Shown: positions 1-9,225 of the stretch, piece after piece
Layout: each line of letters begins with the position of its first letter
Numbering within the stretch: position 1 is the stretch's first letter
Source: Betaproteobacteria bacterium
GTDB taxonomy: Bacteria; Pseudomonadota; Gammaproteobacteria; Burkholderiales; Rhodocyclaceae
DNA length: 64,000 nucleotides
NCBI GenBank assembly: GCA_016705475.1
Contig: JADIYD010000004.1
Coordinates: 15,879 to 79,878, forward strand
Direction of reading: 5' to 3'
Program-made: the position numbers and the translations under genes
Notes under the pieces: generated by a model
Database searches by the model: none
What the model was told of the DNA's origin: nothing
The model's input: only the letters and a program-made list of their open reading frames with translations

Positions 1-2894
1 GCGAAGTACTCCGCCTCGTTCACTGCCCGCTGGTCCATCTGAAGCTGTGTCAGCTCGCCTCGACGTACCTGCGTGAAGGTGAGCGTGAAGTCCTCCAAGT
101 TCGCGGCTGGCTTTCCGATCGGGAACAAGTGGACCGGGAAGTGGCCTTTGTCCTTGCTGAACCCGGACCTAGACGCATAGCGCCCAATCTCCAGAAGTCG
201 ATCTGGGTCAATCGGCTGGGCGGCCAGCGTCTCTTCACGCCGGTCCTCTAACGCCTGCTGGGCCGCGAGAAGGCCGGCCTTAGCTTGGTCGACAGCCGTC
301 TGCGCCGGCACTCCGGGCTTGACGCGCGCCTTCACGAGGTCGATGTGCTCAACCGACAGGCCAGGCTGCGCGTCCAAACGTTCGAGCCAGCTCTTCAGCC
401 GGCCACGAAGAATGTCGATGCTGCTGTACTGATCAAATCGGGCATCGAACCAGACATCCATTTGCCGCTGCAGCGAGCGAGGCAAGCTCCAGGCTCCAGT
501 GGGCAGAATTGCAAACAGCTCCAACTGAGACTCCTGGAGCGACTCCACGTCGTCGGCGCCACCAAAGGAGTACACACGCGAGCTGACCATGTTGGGCCTG
601 CGCATGTCTTTCACGCGTTCTACGAACCCGTCCAAGCGCCCCACATAGCCGCCACGCCATTCGCCGGATGCGGCGAACTGGCGTGCCTTTGCAACCAGGT
701 ACTCGGGCGACGACAAGGTGCTGAGCGAGTCGGCAGCCTGACCGCCGCTCTTCCACTGCTTACCGGTCAAGAGTCCGGCGGCGATCTCGAACGCCAACGA
801 ACTGCTGGCGGATGCTGCCGGCACGGCTCGAATCCAGTCGAGCATCAGCTCGACGGTCAGCAAGCGCACATCTGTCCAGTAGTTTCGCAGGGCAGCTTGG
901 AATGCCCCCTGCTGCAGTACTGGCCTCAATCGCTCCTGCGACGCAGCATCGTCGGCCTCCAGGCCAAACTTCGTGCAGAAGGCAGGCCAACCCAGCCCGA
1001 GATCGTCAATGGTGATGAATGCCGTCTTGTCGTAGAGCTGGTAGGGCTCGTGATCGAAGGCCAACGTTCCCCACCACTTGCTGAGCACGTCAGCCAGCCA
1101 TTCGGCGGCAGCCTGATCTCCGCGCAACACGGCCGCGAGCAGCATCCGAGCCGTTTCTTCGATGTGCTTGACGTTCAGGCGTGCCAATCCTGGCAACGTT
1201 GCCCAGTCCAACGCACGCGCGTCTCGATTTTGCCGCGGCTTGTCGGGCCGACCATTTTCCCATCCTGCAACGAAAGTGGAGAGAACCTCGTCATAGACAC
1301 GATTGAGCGGCGGCCGCAGCAGCACCATCTGCTTGTGACTGTGCTCGATGATCCCTTGCTCTTCGACCCTGAAGGCCCACCAGTTGCTGAGCTGGTACAT
1401 CATCAGCGGCGGCATCTGCAGCAGGTGTTCCCGGATCTCGACGGGCGATTCGCGAAGCTCGTCGCCATTGAGATGCTGAAGTAGGTGGCACAAGCGACGC
1501 AGTGGCCGGGTGTCTCGGACCATGCCCTCGATCGCAGCCTCGAAGATGCCGCGATAGACGTTGCTCCAGTTCTTGTGCAGGGTTCGATCAAAAATGCTTT
1601 CCGGATCTGGCAGGAGCGCCCAGCTGCCTTGTTCGCCGGTCTCCGTCTTGTCCAGGCAGGCCGTCAGCAGCAGTCCGTGCAAGTCGATCAGCGCGCTATA
1701 GGCGCGCTCAAACCCCTCGTTGTCGGGCTTGGCAGCCATGTTTCGTGCATCTGCGGCCAATTCGCCAAGAATGGCTTCAACCCTGATGCCATACCTCTCT
1801 CGGGATGTCGGATGCAGCACCACCGACCAGCGCAGCAGCCAGCGCTGCCAAGTCGAAAGCTCCGGGCCGTCCGCCACCATGGCGAGAGGCAACTCGCTTT
1901 CGTAGACCGTACCCGGACTCATCGGCAACGTGAACAACGGCCAGGACTTGTTGACACCAAACGCTTCCGTCTTGTCCGGTCGAGGCGATGTAAGTGCACG
2001 GCGGTACCAGGATTCGACAACCAGCCTGACAACCCAGATCCGAACGTCCACCAATCGAGCCTGCGCCCGCAGGCGCAGTTCGCCCTGGATATCACCCTCG
2101 CGAAACCCCCTACCGATCAGCAGGCGTGGACCTTCCGGGGCCTTGTCATCGCCATACGAGGGCACCGGGAACCAGCCCTTGGCAATGCCGCCGGCCAGCA
2201 CTTGAAATGAGTTCAAGCGCTGCACGTCTCTGGGCAGCGCCACGTTGACGGTGTAGCGCTGGATGACCCTGGTCTGCACCTCTGGCCGGAGAAACTCCAC
2301 CGTTCGGAACAGGAAGAGCGTCGTCAGCGCAGCATTGAGGACGAACCAGGCGGTGTCGATTGCCGCCCAGCCAGGAAGCCATGCCGTTCCCCACGTACTC
2401 AACATCAGGTACTGGACGCCCATCACGACAACCAAGCCTAGCGAGGACAGACCCGCTGCAAGCCCGCCTGAATCGAGCATGTAGAGGTGAATGAAGGCTT
2501 CCGCTGCCGGCCGGCGTTGCAGGTAGACGGCAACGAAAGAGATCACGATCGGGTAGACCAGAGCTGCCAGCGTCGCCTGGATGGTCCACACAGTAGAGAA
2601 GTGCGTCAGTTGTTCCGCGGCCGGCCAATTGAACCAGGCGGGGGTGAACCAGTCCTGCGGGAGCACTGCCGCCAACACCAGCAGCGCGATCTGCAAAGCC
2701 AGCAGCGAGAAGGCAAGCCGCAAGGGATGCTCGCCAGCGAACAGCAGATCCCGCTCCAATTTGGACAGGGCAAGGCGGCGCCTCTGGATGTTCTGCGCGA
2801 ACCACGCGGCCTCGTCGCGGCGCGCGACCGTGCGGACGGACCATGGTGTCCGCAACAGGGCTCTGACTAAGCAAAACGCACATTCCAAGGTCAT
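1..2894 (-). CDS. Large membrane-anchored protein of unknown function (3' end outside window)
   Basis: An open frame runs from an ATG at 2894 to the left edge without a stop, giving at least 964 residues. The N-terminal 200 residues hold about four hydrophobic segments (near 58-78, 100-124, 143-165 and 177-197). The rest looks soluble and helical, with many Trp, Leu and Arg and ordinary protein composition, for example the stretch ending in QMDQRAVNEAEYFA near base 5. The long plus-strand frames opposite it are shadows. I do not recognise the family: there is no P-loop, and it does not read like TssM/IcmF despite the membrane anchor and size. It lies downstream of, and on the same strand as, the predicted STAND defence NTPase, so a link to defence is possible but is inference only. 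The start has only a weak ribosome site. Confidence 0.75.
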   Translation of the reverse strand, partial: MTLECAFCLVRALLRTPWSVRTVARRDEAAWFAQNIQRRRLALSKLERDLLFAGEHPLRLAFSLLALQIALLVLAAVLPQDWFTPAWFNWPAAEQLTHFSTVWTIQATLAALVYPIVISFVAVYLQRRPAAEAFIHLYMLDSGGLAAGLSSLGLVVVMGVQYLMLSTWGTAWLPGWAAIDTAWFVLNAALTTLFLFRTVEFLRPEVQTRVIQRYTVNVALPRDVQRLNSFQVLAGGIAKGWFPVPSYGDDKAPEGPRLLIGRGFREGDIQGELRLRAQARLVDVRIWVVRLVVESWYRRALTSPRPDKTEAFGVNKSWPLFTLPMSPGTVYESELPLAMVADGPELSTWQRWLLRWSVVLHPTSRERYGIRVEAILGELAADARNMAAKPDNEGFERAYSALIDLHGLLLTACLDKTETGEQGSWALLPDPESIFDRTLHKNWSNVYRGIFEAAIEGMVRDTRPLRRLCHLLQHLNGDELRESPVEIREHLLQMPPLMMYQLSNWWAFRVEEQGIIEHSHKQMVLLRPPLNRVYDEVLSTFVAGWENGRPDKPRQNRDARALDWATLPGLARLNVKHIEETARMLLAAVLRGDQAAAEWLADVLSKWWGTLAFDHEPYQLYDKTAFITIDDLGLGWPAFCTKFGLEADDAASQERLRPVLQQGAFQAALRNYWTDVRLLTVELMLDWIRAVPAASASSSLAFEIAAGLLTGKQWKSGGQAADSLSTLSSPEYLVAKARQFAASGEWRGGYVGRLDGFVERVKDMRRPNMVSSRVYSFGGADDVESLQESQLELFAILPTGAWSLPRSLQRQMDVWFDARFDQYSSIDILRGRLKSWLERLDAQPGLSVEHIDLVKARVKPGVPAQTAVDQAKAGLLAAQQALEDRREETLAAQPIDPDRLLEIGRYASRSGFSKDKGHFPVHLFPIGKPAANLEDFTLTFTQVRRGELTQLQMDQRAVNEAEYF

Positions 2895-2970
2895 TTATGA
2901 GTTCTTTGTGGCAATCGGTCAATAATTCTAAAGTCATTATGAGCATTTTGGTCGAACCACAGGCGGCCGG

Positions 2971-3165
2971 CTATTTTTCGTGAATGCTCACTCGTCGTCC
3001 AAAGAGGCCAGTCACGCTCAGACGCAATTCTGTCCGCCATCCCCAAAAAGCAGACTTCTCTGCGACCAACTCGGCCAGCCCTGTCTCATTGACGCAATAC
3101 ACGGCGAATACGTGCTTGGCGAGACCGGTCCAGATAGTTTGTGTAAGTGCTCTTGGCCGCTCCAT
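2971..3165 (-). CDS. Possible small protein (64 aa) between two large genes
   Basis: A 64-codon frame starts at ATG 3165 and lies in the 360-base gap between the NTPase gene and the large membrane protein, on the same strand as both. It has no recognisable domain, signal peptide or clear ribosome site. Its main support is its position, so it may be non-coding spacer. Confidence 0.25.
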   Translation of the reverse strand: MERPRALTQTIWTGLAKHVFAVYCVNETGLAELVAEKSAFWGWRTELRLSVTGLFGRRVSIHEK

Positions 3166-3256
3166 ATCGGCCTGGTCAACTAGACGGGCTGTGATTCCGC
3201 TATGTGACGTAACCGGCAGCGCTTGGCACCCACTTCCTCACGTAGGAACCACTCGA

Positions 3257-6200
3257 TCATGCCTTGGCGATACGGTCTCTCAGCCATCTATGGACCCGCC
3301 GCTGGCGTTTGATGTCACCAAGCCCATCCAGAACCGATGCAGGCAAGAGCGCCTCTTCGACGGCGAAGAGGCGACGCACCGGGTGTCCTTCGGCGAAGAG
3401 ATCAAGGATTGCTTGGGCGGCCCCGGGATCGCGATCATGGAGGATATAGGCGCCGAGAACGGCGAGAGACCGATCTGCGTTCGAATGGGCCATGCGCTCG
3501 CAAAGTGCGATAGCGGTTTCGAGCGAGGCATGGTGACAAACCAGCACGACCGCCGACGTCGCGAGTGCTGCACCAAGCTTCATGATTCGCTCCGCCGTGA
3601 ACGGCGCCAGCAACTCAGGTTCGATCGTATCCGCAACTCCCAAGGCGTCGAGAGCATCTAGCCGAAGCCATCCCCGGTCTCGGTCTCTGACCATCGCATC
3701 GATCTTCTCCCGAATGGCGGGTGAGCCGTGGCTGGCCGCGACGCACAGACACTCTTGGCCGAGCGCCCGATCCGGGGTGCTCGTCGCGAGCTGGATGAGC
3801 TGATCGCTGATCTGGTCGGACAATGGGGCGTATGTAGCCAGCGCTTTCACCGCCTCCCGCGCGATCGGAAAGGAGTCGGGCTCGTTATACGATGGGTCGG
3901 CATCGGACCATGTGTCCCCCGTCAGGCAGAGCAGCACGGGGAGGTGCTCCAGATGGGGCTTCGCCACGAGTGCACGCACCAAAGCCTGACGGACCCGGCG
4001 CCCCGGATCGGCCGACAATCTAAGGAGATCGGCAGAGAAAGGTGCATTAGCCCGGCCTGCAAGGAACTCGAGCGCGACGACGCGCGCATTGGCTCGGGGA
4101 TGCTGAAGGGCCATCGCGATCGCTTCCTCATCCTCGATCGCGACCGCAGCGGAGGCGGCCGCCTCGGCGAGGTCCTTATCTGCGGTCTCCCTCAACCAGC
4201 GTCGGATCGGTTCGGTCGGAGCCCCCCCCGCTTTGATCAGGAGCGGGAGAACTTTGGAGAGAATGTGAGGCGGTACGGTCTCGGCCGCCTGCTGGAGAAT
4301 CTCTACAGCCTGAGCGCTGAGCGGGGCGGCGCTTGAGGTGCCGTGAAGCAGTGCCCAACCAATTTTGCGATAGAGGGGATCTAGCGTCTTTATTAGGCGT
4401 CGCCACCCAGTTTGCCGGATCGGCGAATAGCGACTGTGCGCGCTAATTAGGTCGCAGAGGAAGGCTATACGAGCAGATGTCGGTGACCCATCGAACGCCT
4501 CGGCGAGAAGGGTTCGATCAACCGATATCGCGCAGGCCATCGCGGCACAGCGACCGTTTTGAGCTAAGATGCCATTGCAGAGTGCTTGCTTGAGCTTCTC
4601 ACGGAAATCCGGGTGCCAATGTTGGTACAAAGCGTCCCACGCTTCGTCCTCATTCCCGCCTGCTTGGGCGGCGGCAAACATCGCCCTCAACTCTTCAGGG
4701 CTGGGCGGTGTGGCCGCATCAGTGTTCTGAATCGCTCGCGCCCAATAGTAACCAAACTCAGAGACGCGATTGTGTTCGGCCAATGCCTTCCAATTGCCAG
4801 CGGCACGTACGGCTTTGATATAGAGGTCAGCGATAATGCCGGACGCGTAGCCATCGTCGTCTATGCCGGAGGTCCAATATTCCTCGAACCCATAGTCGCA
4901 CTCGCCATCGTCGATGACACGCCACCTTTCGGCATCCTCCGCCAGCTTGGCGTTATCGCGAGCAAGATCGTCAAGTACCTCCTCGAACACCGCCTCGAAG
5001 GCGGGTAGATCGCGGAGCGCGCCGGTTACGACAGCCTCGATGTTCGGCTCATGACCCATACCCACAAGACGACGCGCAGCGTAGACATAGGCGTCCTCAA
5101 GCCCCGTCGCGATGCGGTCGAGCGCGACCGGAAATCCGGCTCCGTAGGATCCGCGTTCATCGGAAAGTTGGCCGCGAACGAAACGCTCGGCGATCGGAAA
5201 GGAACGCGGATCCTGGGAGATCCGCTCGTACCATGCGTCGGAGAAGGCGGGGGCCTTCCACTGTTCGATGAAGAATGCCGCACCGCGCTGGACGCTGGTC
5301 AGTAGCCAGCGGGCGAGTTCCGACGGGTTGGATGTTGCACTACCGACATCGCTTGCGAGCTGGAGAAGCTTGGGGAAGTCCGCGCCAGGGTCGATCAGGG
5401 CCGCCTCAAGCCAGCTATCGATTTTGGTCTGGGCTGCGGAAGGAACTTCAAAGGTGAACGCACCGCCTTCGACCCCGGCGACAAGCCGGCGCCCTTCGTC
5501 GATTAGTCTCGCAGCCGTTTCCATGCCCCATTCAGCATACGGTTGCGGGAGGGATGTGAGCGCGATCAGTAGAGTCGCAAAGGCCGACTCATGGCGAAAC
5601 CAGTTTTCCTTCAGATGTTTCTCGAAACCCGCACGCACGCTCGGATGTGCGAAGGCGACCGAAGTGGTCGGCTGACGCAGATGACGCGCGGCGATCATCG
5701 TGTCGATCAGCTTGTCGAGATTGATGGCGAGTCCTGGCGCGGCGATGCGCAAGGACCGCATCAGCGCGACGAGCGTCATGCGGTCGAACGATCCTCGTGT
5801 CGCCAGCACGCCCCAAATGATGGCGGATTGGCCGGTCGTGTCCGAATGGGTCAGATAGCGGTCAACCGCTCCTTCGACCGCATCCCGATGCGCGACACCA
5901 ACAAGGCGATGCAGCCATTGCCCGTCATTCTCGCCCTCGCAGCGACCGGACAGGATGTTGGCGAAGAACAGGTCAAGCTCGAGCGGCTTTTCCAGCACGC
6001 GCAGGACATCTGGCCTGAAGCTGAGCGCCTTCGACTGAAGGTGAGGTGGGAGGATATCCATCCGCTTGTCGTAGATTTCGGCGAGCTGGCCGTTGAGATA
6101 GTGATCGGCTTCAAGCTCGATCGACCAAGGCGCGAGTCCTTCGAGGGCGTGCGCGCCGCTCAACATATCGCTCCGGGACGTCACGACGAACTGGTTATCG

Positions 6201-7246
6201 GGATGGGCATCGCGCAGCATTCGCGGAAGCTGCTCCGTCCACGTTTCTGAGCCAATTCGTAGGCTGTTCTGCCCCCATGGATCTTCGAGATAGAAGAGCT
6301 TCGGCCCGGTCTGTATGATCTGCCGGATACTCGATGGGTCGCTGTTCGGATTGACTACAACTATATCGAGTGCGCCGTTGCGCTTGCGCGCCTGATCGCA
6401 CAGCGCGCGTGCAGCTAGCGTCTTGCCCGTGCCGGATGATCCGGCAATCACGACCGCGTTCTTCTTCTCGATCTGACGGATCATGTCGGGGAAGTTTGTC
6501 GGCTCGACGAAGGCGTCGAGTTCCGCGACACTTGCCAGGAATCCGCCATGGCCACGGATCGTGCCGAGCAAATCGTTATAGGCCCAGACCCCCGGCGAGG
6601 TGCCGCGCATTCGGGCCTTGGCTTCCTCCCGAAGCGTAGCGAGGCACGTTCCTTGCCGATCTTTGGGCACTCGCAGAATAGTGGTCAGGATATGTTCGAT
6701 CTCATATTCGAGGAGCTTCGGCGTCAGGCCGGCATAAATTGCGATGCGTCCATCCGGCGCGTCGGGCAGGATCTCGCGTAGCGATTCCGGAAAATCGTCA
6801 TGCCCTGGCTGCTCCTCGAAATCCCCGACCAGGAGATTCCGAGCCACGCCCGAGACATCAGCATTCGTCACCAAGAGATAGCGAACATCGGGATCAACCA
6901 AATGGTCCTTAGCCGGCGTACGTCGTTTTCCATGCTTGAGCAGCCGCTCGAACGCGTCGACCGACCAGGGATCACCGCGGCGCAGCTTTACCTGCATGAT
7001 GATCCGGGTAGCAACACCTAATTGCGCCATCGCTTCGACATGACCGGGATCGTCTTCCTCGAGCTCCACCTCGATATCGTCAGCATTCGCCGGCTCGATC
7101 GTAATGCGTGACGCCGATTTGGTCACAAAGAGGATACGCAAGGCCGCAAAGATCGAGACATCGAGCTGATAGTCATAGCCCGCGAGAGCGGCAGAAGCTC
7201 CAGTATTAGTCCCCTGGGCGCGGGCTGTATTGGCTGGCTTGGTCAT
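3257..7246 (-). CDS. Predicted anti-phage STAND-like NTPase with N-terminal Cap4/PD-(D/E)xK nuclease and HEAT-like repeats
   Basis: 1329 residues with three parts. Residues 20-190 match the layout of Cap4/DUF4297-type dsDNA nucleases: a GYDYQ start motif, then E51, D56/D57 and Q85-V86-K87 as a PD-(D/E)xK-like core. Residues 250-420 form a P-loop NTPase with Walker A GSSGTGKT (269-276), an LEDPWG motif (320-325) in the Walker B position and a TSRSD sensor (356-360), as in novel-STAND families. The remaining 900 residues are helical and repeat-rich, with HEAT-like units such as DPGRRVRQALVRALV. This nuclease-NTPase-repeat order is the plan of Avs-type phage sensors, in which the repeats bind a viral protein and the NTPase oligomerises to activate the nuclease. 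The family resemblance is read from motifs; the trigger is unknown. It starts at ATG 7246 with no nearby upstream partner, so it may act alone or with the membrane protein downstream. Confidence 0.8.
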   Translation of the reverse strand: MTKPANTARAQGTNTGASAALAGYDYQLDVSIFAALRILFVTKSASRITIEPANADDIEVELEEDDPGHVEAMAQLGVATRIIMQVKLRRGDPWSVDAFERLLKHGKRRTPAKDHLVDPDVRYLLVTNADVSGVARNLLVGDFEEQPGHDDFPESLREILPDAPDGRIAIYAGLTPKLLEYEIEHILTTILRVPKDRQGTCLATLREEAKARMRGTSPGVWAYNDLLGTIRGHGGFLASVAELDAFVEPTNFPDMIRQIEKKNAVVIAGSSGTGKTLAARALCDQARKRNGALDIVVVNPNSDPSSIRQIIQTGPKLFYLEDPWGQNSLRIGSETWTEQLPRMLRDAHPDNQFVVTSRSDMLSGAHALEGLAPWSIELEADHYLNGQLAEIYDKRMDILPPHLQSKALSFRPDVLRVLEKPLELDLFFANILSGRCEGENDGQWLHRLVGVAHRDAVEGAVDRYLTHSDTTGQSAIIWGVLATRGSFDRMTLVALMRSLRIAAPGLAINLDKLIDTMIAARHLRQPTTSVAFAHPSVRAGFEKHLKENWFRHESAFATLLIALTSLPQPYAEWGMETAARLIDEGRRLVAGVEGGAFTFEVPSAAQTKIDSWLEAALIDPGADFPKLLQLASDVGSATSNPSELARWLLTSVQRGAAFFIEQWKAPAFSDAWYERISQDPRSFPIAERFVRGQLSDERGSYGAGFPVALDRIATGLEDAYVYAARRLVGMGHEPNIEAVVTGALRDLPAFEAVFEEVLDDLARDNAKLAEDAERWRVIDDGECDYGFEEYWTSGIDDDGYASGIIADLYIKAVRAAGNWKALAEHNRVSEFGYYWARAIQNTDAATPPSPEELRAMFAAAQAGGNEDEAWDALYQHWHPDFREKLKQALCNGILAQNGRCAAMACAISVDRTLLAEAFDGSPTSARIAFLCDLISAHSRYSPIRQTGWRRLIKTLDPLYRKIGWALLHGTSSAAPLSAQAVEILQQAAETVPPHILSKVLPLLIKAGGAPTEPIRRWLRETADKDLAEAAASAAVAIEDEEAIAMALQHPRANARVVALEFLAGRANAPFSADLLRLSADPGRRVRQALVRALVAKPHLEHLPVLLCLTGDTWSDADPSYNEPDSFPIAREAVKALATYAPLSDQISDQLIQLATSTPDRALGQECLCVAASHGSPAIREKIDAMVRDRDRGWLRLDALDALGVADTIEPELLAPFTAERIMKLGAALATSAVVLVCHHASLETAIALCERMAHSNADRSLAVLGAYILHDRDPGAAQAILDLFAEGHPVRRLFAVEEALLPASVLDGLGDIKRQRRVHRWLRDRIAKA

Positions 7247-7942
7247 TGGCGCACATTAGACCAGTTCGGGCAATGGAAGTCAGTATAGAGAATGCCAGCG
7301 ACGTTGATCTCGGAATACCTATCGACTGAGCCCCTGAACGTCTGGTGTCCAAGAAGGTACTGCGGACCTAAGCGGTCGGGTACCTGAACGTCGGCAATGG
7401 CCGACCAACAGTCTGTTGCCACTCGCATGAGGCCGGAACTCGGCCATAACGGCCATTGGCCTGAGGCGCTCAATCGGGCAGCAATCCGCCGCTTACCTGC
7501 CGTTCCACCTTGAGTGGTCGCGAACGACAGCTTCCATTTCTGGCGAATGCGTACTCCGCGCCCATTGCGGACACCCAGCCTTCTCCAGACCCGACGGTCA
7601 GGCAAACCCTGGTTTTACGGACTAGACATCTACAAAGCGGCCGGTCGCGACCACGCCCAACCGGCCATCTGCGGACGGTCCAAGTGGCTATCCAATTTCA
7701 ATAGTTGCAGCTTTCTCAGAGCTGCTTGTACGACCGGTATTCGGTGAGCAAACATACGACTGCTTGACACGATATCCGCCGAAAATCCCGCGCTTGCAAC
7801 AAATTTGCAACTCGCCATGTGTAGCAAACGCCACATCGCGGATTGTTTAAGTGAAATCAAATGATTGCGCCCATAACCGAGTAATCTTGTCAGGTATATT
7901 CAGGTCAATAATAAGTACTGAGCAGATATTAAGGCCGAGGTT
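7247..7942. other. Non-coding spacer with a diverged dispersed repeat
   Basis: About 700 bases without a convincing gene. The part from 7441 to 7562 is a diverged inverted copy of sequence at 46.45-46.57 kb. The rest holds fragments rich in GCCGGTC-like words but no gene, RNA or clear promoter that I can support. Confidence 0.6.
7441..7562 (-). repeat. Dispersed intergenic repeat, copy 1
   Basis: The reverse complement of this stretch aligns over its whole length with 46451-46567, sharing blocks such as GAGTACGCATTCGCC, TCGCGACC, GAACGGCAG, TAAGCGGCG and ATTGCTGCCCGATTG. The copies differ at scattered positions and neither has a plausible protein frame across it. Confidence 0.7.
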
Positions 7943-8179
7943 ATGAGTAAAGACCCTGTGTTTTTCAAATCTCCCGAGATGGCAAAAAAATTTCCGTTGC
8001 ATCCTAAACATCCTGAACGGACTTGTTGGGGCTGCGATAAATATTGTTCAGTGAATTCGTTGCAGTGCGGCAATGGTTCTGGTCGTACCCAGCATCCGGC
8101 GGAAATGCTCGGAGACGATTGGTACAAGTGGGGCGATTGGGGCATCGACTCGGCGGAAACGCCAGTGATGAGTTCTTGA
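7943..8179 (+). CDS. DUF3079 domain protein
   Basis: 78 residues. The segment MAKKFPLHPKHPERTCWGCD, followed by KYC, CGNGSGRTQHP and LGDDWYKWGDWG, is the signature of the DUF3079 family, a short soluble protein common in proteobacteria. Four cysteines, including CWGC, could bind a metal. The function is unknown. It leads a run of short plus-strand genes, with the next Cys-rich gene starting 2 bases after its stop, so the two are probably co-transcribed. The N-terminus (MSKDPVFFKSPE) is longer than the core motif; the methionine at residue 13 is an alternative start. Confidence 0.85.
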   Translation: MSKDPVFFKSPEMAKKFPLHPKHPERTCWGCDKYCSVNSLQCGNGSGRTQHPAEMLGDDWYKWGDWGIDSAETPVMSS

Positions 8180-8181
8180 AT

Positions 8182-8397
8182 ATGGCCGGCTCATGGGGTT
8201 GCCCACACGAAATTAATGGCTTGTGTCACAAGGTTGGTGGTCAGACTTGTGACCCTGGAATGAAAGGTTGTGTGCTTTATGGTCGCTACGTGTTCGCAAA
8301 CCCAGCGAAAAATGCACGCATTGTGCAGAAGCAGGGCCGAAGAGATGAAGTCGCCGTAGCGCCGGGCTCAAAAACCAGCAATCACAGCAAAGAATGA
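8182..8397 (+). CDS. Small cysteine-rich conserved hypothetical protein (71 aa)
   Basis: It starts at ATG 8182, immediately after the DUF3079 stop, and encodes 71 residues with four cysteines (GCPH, GLCHK, TCDPGMKGC) in the first half, followed by VLYGRYVF and a polar tail. The spacing suggests a small metal or Fe-S binding fold. Proteins of this appearance are frequent in Rhodocyclaceae but have no assigned role as far as I know. An open frame extends upstream of the ATG, but it overlaps the DUF3079 gene, so the internal ATG is preferred. Confidence 0.7.
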   Translation: MAGSWGCPHEINGLCHKVGGQTCDPGMKGCVLYGRYVFANPAKNARIVQKQGRRDEVAVAPGSKTSNHSKE

Positions 8398-8449
8398 CAA
8401 TCCGGTAGATATTGGCGCGAAAACGCTCGTTGGATGTTCTCGCTCCCCG

Positions 8450-8701
8450 ATGCTTGAGCCAAAAAACGACGGAATTTATGTGATCGAATTGTGCAGCGGA
8501 GAATTGCGCCACTGGCGCTATCTCGGTCCAGGGGCGCAGTCCAACGCGTGGTGGCTCGATATGGAATCCGGCCTGGAATTCAGTGAAACCAGCGTCATGT
8601 ATGCATGGCGAATCGTTGGCGTTGGGAGCGAAAAATTTCAGACTGATCTCGAAAATTCAGCTGGCTTAGCTCACGGCAATGGGAGCAGTAATAAAGAGTA
8701 G
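8450..8701 (+). CDS. Hypothetical protein (83 aa)
   Basis: 83 residues with several aromatic positions (GELRHWRYLGPGAQ, AWWLDMESG, YAWRIVG), giving a normal globular composition and a disordered Ser/Asn/Gly tail. No family is recognised. It follows the Cys-rich gene on the same strand and may belong to the same transcript. The start at 8450 is the first ATG in frame and lacks a strong ribosome site, so the real start could lie slightly upstream. Confidence 0.55.
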   Translation: MLEPKNDGIYVIELCSGELRHWRYLGPGAQSNAWWLDMESGLEFSETSVMYAWRIVGVGSEKFQTDLENSAGLAHGNGSSNKE

Positions 8702-8791
8702 AAATTGCCAGATGGTTTCACAGAAGGCTTGGTGGAACGATTACAGAGTTCAAATTTCTAAGTTGGAAGTAAATTGTTGAGGTAGACCGCT

Positions 8792-9217
8792 ATGGACGGG
8801 TATTCGCGAGCAATTTCTTCACTCAGTGATTTAATCCTTGAGCAGACCTCTGATGCGCTCATCTACGCCAATCGAGAGGGTGTGATTGAACGCTGGAACC
8901 AAGCTGCAGAATCAATGTTCGGATATACCTTTGCCGAGGCTTACAGCCAAAGCTTGGATCTGATAATTCCTGAACACCTTCGTCCAGCGCACTGGCGAGG
9001 TTTTGAGGCTGCGATGGTTAATGGTTCTACACGCCTACATGGCCGCCCCACATTGACACGAGCAGAACGTAGATCCGGAGAGAGAATCTATGTCGAAATG
9101 AGCTTTGCTCTGGTAACCGACGAATCCGAAAAGGTCATTGGTTCGGTTGCCATGGCACGAGACGTGACAGAACGTGTTCTTCGGGAAAAAGATGCCGCCA
9201 TTAGCAAGAATAAGTAG
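8792..9217 (+). CDS. Stand-alone PAS domain protein
   Basis: 141 residues forming one PAS fold: LILEQTSDALIYANREGVI, the helix-turn ERWNQAAESMFGYT, then LIIPEHLRPAHWRGFEAAM and a C-terminal GSVAMARDVTER end typical of PAS-S-box modules. No kinase, GGDEF or HTH output domain follows, since the stop comes about ten residues after the fold. It is probably a soluble sensor that signals by protein contact; the bound ligand cannot be read from sequence. It sits just before a convergent, broken Crp/Fnr gene and near the nitrite respiration genes, so a redox or nitrogen-oxide input is plausible but inferred. Confidence 0.85.
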   Translation: MDGYSRAISSLSDLILEQTSDALIYANREGVIERWNQAAESMFGYTFAEAYSQSLDLIIPEHLRPAHWRGFEAAMVNGSTRLHGRPTLTRAERRSGERIYVEMSFALVTDESEKVIGSVAMARDVTERVLREKDAAISKNK

Positions 9218-9225
9218 GTAGGGTG

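Noticed and set aside
285..1484. 399-codon plus-strand open frame
   Set aside because: It lies opposite the minus-strand membrane protein, whose frame has normal composition and no stop; the plus frame is a high-GC shadow with no domain.
1485..2210. Second long plus-strand frame
   Set aside because: Shadow of the same minus-strand gene; unrelated in composition to any protein.
7243..7605. 120-codon minus-strand frame upstream of the NTPase
   Set aside because: Much of it is the dispersed repeat, whose second copy has no matching frame; so it is not a gene.
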